Source of the DNA: Solwaraspora sp. WMMA2065
Lineage (GTDB): Bacteria; Actinomycetota; Actinomycetes; Mycobacteriales; Micromonosporaceae
Direction: 5' to 3'
Assembly (NCBI RefSeq): GCF_030345075.1
Contig: NZ_CP128361.1
Span: forward strand, 3,844,001 to 3,908,000
DNA: 64,000 nucleotides
Notes under the pieces: model-generated
What the model was told of the DNA's origin: nothing
The model's input: only the letters and a program-made list of their open reading frames with translations
Database searches by the model: none
Program-made: the position numbers and the translations under genes
Shown: in pieces, positions 52,303 to 62,048 of the stretch
Position numbering within the stretch: the stretch's first letter is position 1
Layout of the letters: each line of letters starts with the position of its first letter

Positions 52303-53292
52303 GTGCGTCGTCCACTTCGGGCAGAGATCCGCTGCGGGCAGGAACAGGCTGCGGGCAGAGACAGGGCTAGAACACTGATCAAACAGACCTTCACCTTCGC
52401 CAAGCACCACACGCCCAGCAACCTGCGGGTAGCGGTGCGGTGGACGATGCTCGAGACGCGGATCGCGAGAAGCCGGCTGACGATCCCGGTGGTCGCCCGC
52501 TGCGAATACGACAACATCTACCACTGCACGGTCCGCAAGACGGGCAGCCAGTGGGTGAAGGCCATCCTCAGCGACCCGGTCGTGTATCAGTACTCCGGCC
52601 TGCTGCCCTTCGATCAGCGGGTCCACCGGCGGCGTTACCCTGACGCCATTCCGCCCGGCCGGGTCGCATCGTCGCTCTTCGTCGGCTACAAACGCTTCGA
52701 AGCGATCCCCAAGCCGGAGAAGTACCGGGCCTTCTTCGTGATGCGGGACCCGCGCGACATCGTCGTCTCCAGTTACTTCTCGCTGCGGAACTCGCACACC
52801 CCGATGGGTGACGTCCTGCACCATCGGAAGATCCTCAAAGAGAAGCCGCGCAAGGAAGGCCTCCTCTACATCATCAACCACCTCGCGGAGAAGAACCTCT
52901 TCTCCGCGCTGCGGTCGTGGGTGGTCGCACCCAGCGCCGAGACGTTCCGCCTCTTCCGGTACGAGGATCTGACCGGTGAGCGACAGGCGGACGAGGTGGA
53001 AGAGTTGATGCGGCACTGTGGGATTGCCCTGCCTCCGGCCGAGTTGGCGGCGCTGCTCGACCGGCACGGGTTCTCCCGGATGCGCAAGAATCGCCTGGAA
53101 ACCGGGCCGACGGCGCACTACCGCAAGGGCAAGGCCGGCGACTGGCTCAACCATTTCGACGACGACATCTACGAGGCATTCGTCGCGACGACCGGCAATC
53201 TCGTCGAGCTCTGCGGGTACCCCAGCCGAGACGAGGCGCGTGCTGCCCTGGACCCGAATGGTCAGCAGAGCCTGGACCCGAACGGCCAGTAG
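52303..53292 (+). CDS. Sulfotransferase-domain protein
   Basis: A protein of up to 329 residues. The PAPS 5'-loop is HCTVRKTGSQWVKAILSDP and the 3'-phosphate site FFVMRDPRDIVVSSYFSLRN, followed by VAPSAETFRLFRYEDLTGER and HYRKGKAGDWLNHFDDDIYE, the late substrate/cofactor segment (RKG binds the 3'-phosphate). It differs from the sulfotransferase at 12720. GTG 52303 is the first start; an ATG at 52447 is the alternative and neither has a good SD. The C-terminus repeats LDPNGQ. Two operator boxes precede it. PAPS could come from the APS kinase 40 kb away. Confidence 0.8.
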   Translation: MRRPLRAEIRCGQEQAAGRDRARTLIKQTFTFAKHHTPSNLRVAVRWTMLETRIARSRLTIPVVARCEYDNIYHCTVRKTGSQWVKAILSDPVVYQYSGLLPFDQRVHRRRYPDAIPPGRVASSLFVGYKRFEAIPKPEKYRAFFVMRDPRDIVVSSYFSLRNSHTPMGDVLHHRKILKEKPRKEGLLYIINHLAEKNLFSALRSWVVAPSAETFRLFRYEDLTGERQADEVEELMRHCGIALPPAELAALLDRHGFSRMRKNRLETGPTAHYRKGKAGDWLNHFDDDIYEAFVATTGNLVELCGYPSRDEARAALDPNGQQSLDPNGQ

Positions 53293-53380
53293 GGCCACAC
53301 CGATACGGATCGACCGTGGTGCGGGCCGATCCCGGCGGGGCGGGGCTGCGGTCCAGCGATTGAGCCATCACAATGCGTAC

Positions 53381-54379
53381 ATGGTCTATGACGCCAACCA
53401 GGTGCCTGAGCACCTGTTGATCAGGATCGAGCATCGGGACGACCCGGTATCGGCGGTTTCCGAGGACGACGCCCGCAACCGTGCGGCCGCCTATCCGAAG
53501 ATCATGTGGGGTGCCCCGATCTACGGCTCCGCCCAGGAGGTGAACGGTCGGTGGCGAATTTTACGGCTGAACGCCGACAGCCCGCAGGATGCCCGTGACA
53601 GCCTCGCGTCCCACTTCCGGCGGCTGCACAGTGAGACACCGCAGACCCCCGAGCACGCCGCCGAGCGGGCAGAGTACGAAGCGGTGTACGAGCTGCTGGA
53701 CTGGGAGGCGGTCGACGAACTGACCGTCAACGGTTCCCGCTACCGGATCATCCGAGCCCAGCCGTTCATCCGGATGGGCGCGGACGGGCCGGAGCCACCC
53801 CGGCCGACCGACCCGGACCCGTACCCGCCGGGCCAGACGATGCGGAACACGTCGCAGTTGGACGGATTCGTCATTGACCCGGCCGCCGGCACCGGACTGA
53901 CCAACGGACTCGTCCGGATGGAGATGGTCTCCGCCTCCTACCATCCGAGAGCTGTCCCAGGGGACGTGCACGCCGATTCCCGGCTGGCGGTGACCACGCA
54001 TCCGAACGTGGTGTTGCTCCCGGTCGGCTTCACCGTCGGAGAGTGCGTCGCTGGCAGATGGCGGCCGCGGTCGTCCACCACCTACGCTACGCCGCAGGAC
54101 GCTCGGGACGCGGAGTCGTTCTCAATTTCCGACGTCGGGGTCAAGCTGGACGACGACACCCCGGTGGAGGAGTTCATGGCCGCGTACGAGCGGGCCCGCG
54201 CGGCGCACCGGCCGCCGCGCACCGACGACTTCGAGTTGAAGGGCGTCCGGTGCCGGGTGACCCGGGTGGAGACATTCGTCCGGGTCGGCCCGGACGGCCC
54301 GGAGGGCCCCCGTCCGTCGGACCCCGACTCGCACCTGCCCCCGGCGCGCCTCATGCAGGAACCCGACGTCCCAGCATAG
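53381..54379 (+). CDS. DUF5954-family protein
   Basis: A 332-residue soluble protein, MVYDANQVPEHLLIRIEHRD. It has two similar halves ending in RYRIIRAQPFIRMGADGPEP and RCRVTRVETFVRVGPDGPEG, each followed by (P)RPSDPD; this repeat is typical of DUF5954 in streptomycetes and relatives. No catalytic motif is visible. ATG 53381 lacks an SD; a TTG 7 codons earlier is possible. Unknown function. Confidence 0.75.
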   Translation: MVYDANQVPEHLLIRIEHRDDPVSAVSEDDARNRAAAYPKIMWGAPIYGSAQEVNGRWRILRLNADSPQDARDSLASHFRRLHSETPQTPEHAAERAEYEAVYELLDWEAVDELTVNGSRYRIIRAQPFIRMGADGPEPPRPTDPDPYPPGQTMRNTSQLDGFVIDPAAGTGLTNGLVRMEMVSASYHPRAVPGDVHADSRLAVTTHPNVVLLPVGFTVGECVAGRWRPRSSTTYATPQDARDAESFSISDVGVKLDDDTPVEEFMAAYERARAAHRPPRTDDFELKGVRCRVTRVETFVRVGPDGPEGPRPSDPDSHLPPARLMQEPDVPA

Positions 54380-54395
54380 ACATGGGTTGATGTAG

Positions 54396-54409
54396 TGGGA
54401 ACGCTCCCG
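54396..54409. promoter_or_regulatory. CebR/CelR-like operator upstream of the CBM2 gene
   Basis: TGGGAACGCTCCCG differs at two positions from TGGGAGCGCTCCCA, the LacI-family box that controls cellulase and cellobiose genes in actinomycetes. It lies about 88 bp before the start of the CBM2-encoding gene. Confidence 0.6.
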
Positions 54410-54496
54410 TAACGTACCCGGCACGGATGTTAACGCTCACCTAACACTGACCTGCGCACAGAGTGCCAGATCACCGTCCTGCTGGGAGAGTGCTAA

Positions 54497-55255
54497 ATGA
54501 TCAAATCGAGAACAACCAGAGCCGGCCTGGCGTCGGCCGGGGCCGCGTTGCTGGCGTCGGCCGCGCTCGCCGTGGCGGCACCGGCCGGTGCCGCCGCGGC
54601 GGGCTGCTCGGTCAACTACGCGGTGTCGTCCCAGTGGCCAGGCGGGTTCGGCGCCCGCGTGACCATCACCAACCTCGGTGATCCACTGACCAGTTGGACG
54701 CTGACGTGGTCGTTCGGCGCCGGGCAGACGGTGATGCAGGCCTGGAACACGTCACTGACCCAGAGCGACTCGGCGGTGAGCGCCAGCAACGTCAGCTACC
54801 GGAACGCGGGCCAGTGCTCCGGCCTTCAGACCGGGGGTGAAGGCCCGCGCTGGGGGGCCGCCAGGGCCCGAGCAGTGCTCTAACCTGGCCGGTTCTGCTG
54901 CTCGATGTGCTGCTTCACGATGCTCGGTGGCGCGCCGCCGACGGAGCCGGCGAAGTACGAGCCCGACCAGAGAGTTTGTTGGCCCGGTGGTAGTGGCGTG
55001 CGAGGCACCAACCTCGGCGGCACCTGGACCCCGAACGCCACCAGCGAGAACAACCCCTTCGCCGGCAAAGCCAACAGCGGCGCCACCTGGACCAACGACA
55101 TCAGCCACGGCGAACTCATCCGCACCAACCCCGACCAGACCATGACCATCGACCCCTGCAACCTCCAAATGCTCTACCAGGGACGCTCCCCCAACTCCGG
55201 CGGCGACTACGGCCTCCTGCCCTACCGCCCCGGCGTCCTCACCCTCCAACGGTGA
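54497..55255 (+). pseudogene. Secreted CBM2-GH62 alpha-L-arabinofuranosidase, disrupted
   Basis: The first 128 codons give a signal peptide (TRAGLASAGAALLASAALAV) and most of a family 2 cellulose-binding module (CSVNYAVSSQWPGGFGARVT, LTSWTLTWSFGAGQTVMQAW). Near 54815 it runs into an IS200 relic and stops at 54883. From about 55010 the sequence resumes in the GH62 C-terminus: [72 protein letters not shown]-stop. The linker and most of the catalytic domain are missing. The N-terminal CBM2 peptide could still be made and secreted. Confidence 0.82.
54821..55015 (-). mobile_element. IS200-type relic: right-end hairpin and tnpA 3' fragment
   Basis: GGCCTTCA-N9-TGAAGGCC (54821-54845) is an IS200/IS605-type end hairpin. 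On the minus strand, 55015 to about 54881 reads HYHRANKL, a 2-bp insertion, then [20 protein letters not shown] and HIEQQNRPG-stop, the TnpA C-terminus. The Tyr expected in QYIEQQ is His. The DNA matches tnpA at 50049-50100 closely. Confidence 0.83.
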
Positions 55256-55281
55256 CCGAAGCCCACACCACACCATGACAA

Positions 55282-55311
55282 GGCGGGCACGGCATCCACG
55301 CCGGGCCCGCC
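55282..55311. terminator. Hairpin between the GH62 remnant and the M1 peptidase gene
   Basis: GGCGGGC (55282-55288) pairs with GCCCGCC (55305-55311) around 16 nt, between convergent reading frames. Confidence 0.55.
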
Positions 55312-55323
55312 ACGCACTACCAG

Positions 55324-56802
55324 TCAGGGCTTGGCCGGGGCGGTGTCGCCGAACAGCCAGGCATCGAAGAATTCCCGCAGCGGCTGCCCGGAGACCCGCT
55401 CGGCGACCGTGACGAACTCCTCGGTGCTGGCGTTGCCGTTGCGTCGCTCGGCCGTCCAGGTGCGGAGCAGGCGGAAAAACGCGTCGTCGCCGATGGTCAA
55501 CCGCAACGCGTGCACGGTCAGCCCGCCCCGCTTGTACACCGACTGGCTGAAGATCCCCGCCGGGCCGGGGTCACCGGCCGGACTCGCCCAGTCGATCCGG
55601 TCGTACTCGCGGTCGAACATCTCGTCGACGGTGGCCGCACCGTCGTGCTCGGACCACAGCCATTCCGCGTACGTCGCGAAACCCTCGTTGAGCCACATGT
55701 CCCGCCAGTGCCGGATCGACACGCTGTTGCCGAACCACTGGTGGGCCAGCTCGTGGGCGACCACCCAGGTGACCGGTCCGGAGTCGAAGAACACGTCGCC
55801 GTACACCGGCCGGGACTGGGTCTCCAGGGCGTAGCGGATCCGGTCGTCGTTCACCACCACGCCGCCGTACGCGTCGACCGGGTACGGGCCGAACACCGTC
55901 TCCAGATAGTCGGCGATCTCGCCGGTGCGGGCCATCGCCTGCTCGGCCGGGCCGCCTTCCGGCAGGTCGGCGGAGACGGCGGTCACCATCGGCCGGCCGG
56001 CATGGGTGCCACGCTCCACCCGGTAGTCGCCGATCACCACAGTGGTCAGATAACTGGCCACTGGGGTGGACTCCGACCAGGTCCAGGTGGTCCAGCCGTC
56101 GTCGCTGCGGGTCGGCCCCGGTACGCCGACGCTCAGCGCAGCCAGCCCGTCCGGGACGGTGATCTCGATGTCGAAGGTTGCCTTGTCCAGCGGGTGGTCG
56201 TTGACCGGGAACCAGGTGCTGGCCGACTCGGGTTGGCCGAGCGCGATCGCCCCGTCGTCGGTCACGTGAAAGCCGCCCACGCCGAGGTCCGGGCTGGTCA
56301 GCGGCTCGGGCCGGCCACCATAGTCGACGACCACGGTGAACTGCGTACCGTCGGTCAGGCCGGTGGTCGGGGTCACGACCAGTTCGTTGCCGTCGCGGCT
56401 GTGTTCGGCCGGGGTGTCGTCGACGATGACCTCGTCGACGACCAGCCCGGCCAAGTCGAGGTTGAACCGGGACAGGTCCGCGGTGGCGGTGGCGGTGATC
56501 GTGGCGGTGCCGTCGAGCCGCTCGCCGTCCGGGTCGTAGCGCAACGCCAACTGGTAGCCGGCCACGTCGTAGCCGCCGTTGCCGTACGTCGGGAAGTAGG
56601 GGTCGCCGATGCCGGCCGCACCGGGTTGGAAACCACCCGCCGGGCTGTCGTCGTTTCGGTCGATTAGCTCCGGCAGGACGCCGCAGCCGGCAATGCCGGC
56701 GGCCAGCACCACCGTCAGCAGCGCGGCGACACCCGCCGGACGCCGCCGTGGCCCGGACCACCGACGGCGGCCCGGCGCGAACGACGGACGGCGGATGGTC
56801 AC
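55324..56802 (-). CDS. M1-family zinc metallopeptidase lipoprotein
   Basis: A 492-residue aminopeptidase-like protein. An Arg-rich signal with helix GVAALLTVVLAAGIAGC gives a lipobox Cys at residue 40. The beta-sheet N-domain (YDVAGYQLALRYDPDGERLD) leads to the catalytic VTWVVAHELAHQWFGNSVSI (HExxH) and NEGFATYAEWLW (third zinc ligand Glu), with the substrate-binding RGGLTVHALR region later. GTG 56802 overlaps the guaB3 stop by 4 nt, so the two are coupled. Anchored outside the membrane, it should trim peptides. Confidence 0.92.
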   Translation of the reverse strand: MTIRRPSFAPGRRRWSGPRRRPAGVAALLTVVLAAGIAGCGVLPELIDRNDDSPAGGFQPGAAGIGDPYFPTYGNGGYDVAGYQLALRYDPDGERLDGTATITATATADLSRFNLDLAGLVVDEVIVDDTPAEHSRDGNELVVTPTTGLTDGTQFTVVVDYGGRPEPLTSPDLGVGGFHVTDDGAIALGQPESASTWFPVNDHPLDKATFDIEITVPDGLAALSVGVPGPTRSDDGWTTWTWSESTPVASYLTTVVIGDYRVERGTHAGRPMVTAVSADLPEGGPAEQAMARTGEIADYLETVFGPYPVDAYGGVVVNDDRIRYALETQSRPVYGDVFFDSGPVTWVVAHELAHQWFGNSVSIRHWRDMWLNEGFATYAEWLWSEHDGAATVDEMFDREYDRIDWASPAGDPGPAGIFSQSVYKRGGLTVHALRLTIGDDAFFRLLRTWTAERRNGNASTEEFVTVAERVSGQPLREFFDAWLFGDTAPAKP

Positions 56803-57917
56803 CGGTCGAGGACCAGACCGACCCGCTGGAACTCCTTCAGGTCGCGGTAGCCGCACTTGGCCATCGCCCGGCGCAGCCCGCCGAACAGGTTCTGCTGGCC
56901 GTCCGGGGAGTCGGCCGGGCCGAACAGGATCTGCTCCATCGTGCCCAGCGGCTCGTCGGCCACCCCGAGCGCGCCGCGCGGCAGCTTCGGGTGGCTGGCC
57001 ACCGAATGCCACCACGCCCCGGCCGCCGGGGCCTCGGCACACAGCGACAGCGGCTCCCCGAGCATCACCGCGTCGGCACCGCAGCCCAGCGCCTTGGCGA
57101 TGTCACCGGAGGTCTGCAGGTCTCCGTCGGCGATCAGGTGCACGTACCGGCCACCGGTCTCGTCCAGGTAGTCGCGGCGGGCGGCTGCCGCGTCGGCGAT
57201 CGCCGTGGCCATCGGCACCCGGATGCCGAGCACTGAGTCGGTGGTCGACCACTCGTCCGCGCCGATCCCGACGATCACCCCGGCCGCACCGGTACGCATC
57301 AGGTGCAGCGCCGTCTTGTAGTCGGTGCAGCCGCCGACCACCACCGGCAAATCCAGGTCGGCGATGAACTCCTTGAGGTTCAGCGGCTCGTCGGTGGTGG
57401 AGACATGCTCCGCAGACACCAGCGTGCCCTGGATCACCAGGATGTCCACGCCGGCGTCCAGCACCACCGGGGCCAGCGCCAGGGTGTGCTGCGGTGACAC
57501 CCGGGCGGCGACCGTACCGCCGCCGGCCCGCATCTGCCGGACCCGTTCGGCGATCAGCTCGGGGCGGATCGGTTCGGCGTACGCCTCCTGCAGCCGCTGG
57601 GTCGCCGGGTCGTCGTCGTCCAGCGCGGCCAACTCGCCGAGCACCTTGCTCGGGTCCTCGTAGCGGGTCCACAGCCCTTCGACGTTGAGTACACCGAGCC
57701 CGCCGAGCTCGCTCAACTTGGCGGCGCTTGCCGGGCTCATCGTGGCGTCCGACGGGTGCGCCACGCATGGGATCTTGAACTGGTACGCGTCGAGCTGCCA
57801 CGCGGTGGAGACGTCGTCGACGTCCCGGGTCCGCCGGCTCGGCACGATGGCGATGTCGTCCAGGTGGTAGCCGCGCTGCGCGGTCTTGCCCAGCCCGATC
57901 TCGACCACGTCACGCAT
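56799..57917 (-). CDS. guaB3: GuaB3-family IMP dehydrogenase-related protein
   Basis: A 372-residue TIM-barrel protein, MRDVVEIGLGKTAQRGYHLD. IMPDH/GMPR-like segments include IPCVAHPSDATMSPASAAKL and the phosphate loop [20 protein letters not shown]. The catalytic-Cys loop that reads GPGxxCTTR in GuaB is GIGADEWSTTDSVLGIRVP here, so it has no Cys and no CBS domains. Mycobacterial GuaB3 lacks IMPDH activity; cyanobacterial GuaB3 has been described as a GMP reductase. Function here is open. It follows guaB in the same operon. Confidence 0.93.
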   Translation of the reverse strand: MRDVVEIGLGKTAQRGYHLDDIAIVPSRRTRDVDDVSTAWQLDAYQFKIPCVAHPSDATMSPASAAKLSELGGLGVLNVEGLWTRYEDPSKVLGELAALDDDDPATQRLQEAYAEPIRPELIAERVRQMRAGGGTVAARVSPQHTLALAPVVLDAGVDILVIQGTLVSAEHVSTTDEPLNLKEFIADLDLPVVVGGCTDYKTALHLMRTGAAGVIVGIGADEWSTTDSVLGIRVPMATAIADAAAARRDYLDETGGRYVHLIADGDLQTSGDIAKALGCGADAVMLGEPLSLCAEAPAAGAWWHSVASHPKLPRGALGVADEPLGTMEQILFGPADSPDGQQNLFGGLRRAMAKCGYRDLKEFQRVGLVLDR

Positions 57918-57989
57918 GGCATATCTCCGTCATGAACAGGTCGACCGCCCGGCGGCTCGGCCACCGCGCGGGCAGGTCGACGGCGTAGG

Positions 57990-60248
<2,259 letters not shown>

Positions 60249-61247
60249 TCAGGCGACCAGTCCGGTACGGAATCCGGTGGCCACCGCGTGCGCCCTGTCC
60301 CGTGCGCCGAGCTTGCGGAACAGTCGCCGGGCGTGGGTCTTGACGGTGTCCTCCGAGACGAACAGGTCGCGGCCGATCTCGCCGTTGCTCTTGCCTTCCG
60401 CCATCCCGCGCAGCACCTGCAGTTCGCGTTCGGTGAGCCCGATCCGGCGTAGTGCGCTGATTCGACCGTCTGACGGCTGAGTGCCGTCCGGCCCGGCACC
60501 GTTCGGCCCGCCGCCGTTCGACACAGCGCCATCCGTCGGGGCGGTGCCGGAGTCCGTGTCCTGGTCCTGGTCCTGAGTCACCGTGCCGTCGGAGTGCGGG
60601 ACGGGCATCGGTGCGCCGGCGGTGTCGGCGGCCGACGCCGTCGCGGCCGCGTCGTCGCGCTGGTTCGGCACGACGTTCGGCCCGGTGGCCGGGTCCGCAC
60701 CGGCGGCGGCTGGCGCCGCCGGTTCGGCGGCGGCGCCGGTGACCGATCGTCCGGCGGAGTCGGTACCAGCGGCGGCAGCCCCGGGGTGGTGGGTCACCGC
60801 GCCAGCGGCACCGATGGCGGCGGTCACCGCCGGGGCCGGTGCGGCTGCTGACTGCTCGGTCAGCAGTGCCGGTGTACGGCGGCCCGGCGCGGCGAGCAGC
60901 AGCAGGGTCTTCGCCACGGCGGTGACCAGGTCGTCGGTGCCGCGTAGCAGCCCGCGGGCGCCGGCAGCCAGCGCGGCCGACGCCACCTGCGGGTCCTCCC
61001 CGCCGAACAGCACGATCACGCTGCCCGGCGAACGGGCCAGCACCCGGCGGGTGAAGCTTGCGCTGTCCGGACGGGCCAGGGCGGTGTCGGCGAGTACGAT
61101 CTCGGCTGGCCGTTCGGCGAGCCGCAGCATCACCTCCGGTTCAGAGACTGCTGTGCGTACTGCGGCGGAGAGGCCGAGCCGGGCGGCGGCGGCGGCGATG
61201 TTCTGAGCTGCAATTACCGTTCGTACACACACGAGCACCTTGCGCAC
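60249..61247 (-). CDS. Atypical LuxR-type response regulator (BldM/WhiI-like HTH)
   Basis: A 332-residue regulator. The receiver-like N-domain (VLVCVRTVIAAQNIAAAAAR, IVLADTALARPDSASFTRRV, GARGLLRGTDDLVTAVAKTL) lacks the acidic pair after the first strand and has Arg in place of the conserved Lys. A low-complexity linker of about 130 residues (Ala/Gly/Thr, QDQDQDTDSG) leads to the HTH: LTERELQVLRGMAEGKSNGE, IGRDLFVSEDTVKTHARRLF, KLGARDRAHAVATGF, close to BldM/WhiI. GTG 61247 follows GGAGAGGGG. In streptomycetes bldM is near guaB, so it may be a developmental regulator. Confidence 0.87.
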   Translation of the reverse strand: MRKVLVCVRTVIAAQNIAAAAARLGLSAAVRTAVSEPEVMLRLAERPAEIVLADTALARPDSASFTRRVLARSPGSVIVLFGGEDPQVASAALAAGARGLLRGTDDLVTAVAKTLLLLAAPGRRTPALLTEQSAAAPAPAVTAAIGAAGAVTHHPGAAAAGTDSAGRSVTGAAAEPAAPAAAGADPATGPNVVPNQRDDAAATASAADTAGAPMPVPHSDGTVTQDQDQDTDSGTAPTDGAVSNGGGPNGAGPDGTQPSDGRISALRRIGLTERELQVLRGMAEGKSNGEIGRDLFVSEDTVKTHARRLFRKLGARDRAHAVATGFRTGLVA

Positions 61248-61527
61248 TTGTGACTCCCCTCTCCCGCCAGCAGCAGATCACGCGAGGCACGCTCGCTCAT
61301 GTGCTTTGCCACGAAAAAAGATGAAAGTTCAGGACCGGCGGCCACGTCGCCGACCGGCTATCGCGCGCAGGTTCCGACCCGGGTGTTCCCACACGTTCCG
61401 GCACGGGTGATTGAGCAGTGGGACTCCCGGGTACCCCGGTGACATGAAGGACCGGAGCGCTTGCGCGGCCGGCCGCCCGGTCCTACCACGAAGTGTCCGC
61501 GGGAGCCGCGCGGAAGGAGGGGTGCAG

Positions 61528-61956
61528 ATGTCGGATGTACGCCGACTGCCCGGACCGATCGTCGACCTGTGGGAGTGGCAGATCCTCGGTGCCTGCCGTG
61601 GCCGGGACAGCGCCCAGTTCTTCCACCCCGACGGTGAGCGGGGGTCGTCACGCAACCGCCGGGAGTCTGGAGCCAAGGCGGTCTGCCGGACCTGCCCGGT
61701 CCGCGCGGAGTGCGCCGCGCACGCCCTGTCGGTGCGCGAGCCGTACGGGGTGTGGGGCGGCTTCAGCGAGTCGGAACGGCTCCGGCTGCTCGCCCTCGGC
61801 TGGGAGGATCTTGCCGACCGCCGTGGCGGCCGGGTCGATGTGCAACGGCTGGAGGCCCGGCTGGGCCGACCGCACAAGTCGACCGTGCCGGCCCAGCGCC
61901 GGCCGGAGTCGGCCGCCGTCAGGCCGCAGCCGGCTGACTCGGCCACCGCCGCCTGA
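61528..61956 (+). CDS. WhiB-family iron-sulfur transcription factor
   Basis: A 142-residue protein, MSDVRRLPGPIVDLWEWQIL. The four cluster ligands are Cys23 (GACRGRD), Cys53, Cys56 (AVCRTCPVRAEC) and Cys62, followed by PYGVWGGFSESER, the G(V/I)WGG turn that binds sigma region 4. The C-terminus is basic and may contact DNA. AAGGAGGGG precedes ATG 61528 by 6 nt. Divergent from the BldM/WhiI-like regulator; a WhiB gene is also close to guaB2/groEL1 in mycobacteria (whiB3). Confidence 0.94.
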   Translation: MSDVRRLPGPIVDLWEWQILGACRGRDSAQFFHPDGERGSSRNRRESGAKAVCRTCPVRAECAAHALSVREPYGVWGGFSESERLRLLALGWEDLADRRGGRVDVQRLEARLGRPHKSTVPAQRRPESAAVRPQPADSATAA

Positions 61957-61994
61957 CCGCGGCGAACTGTCACCTACCGCGCGGCTGCGGTCGC

Positions 61995-62019
61995 GGTCGC
62001 GGCCAGCACGGCCGCGACC
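61995..62019. terminator. Terminator between whiB-like and molybdoenzyme genes
   Basis: GGTCGCGGCC-AGCAC-GGCCGCGACC, a perfect 10-bp stem with a 5-nt loop, between two convergent genes. Confidence 0.75.
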
Positions 62020-62048
62020 TCGGCCACGGGCCGCCGGTTCGATTGTCC

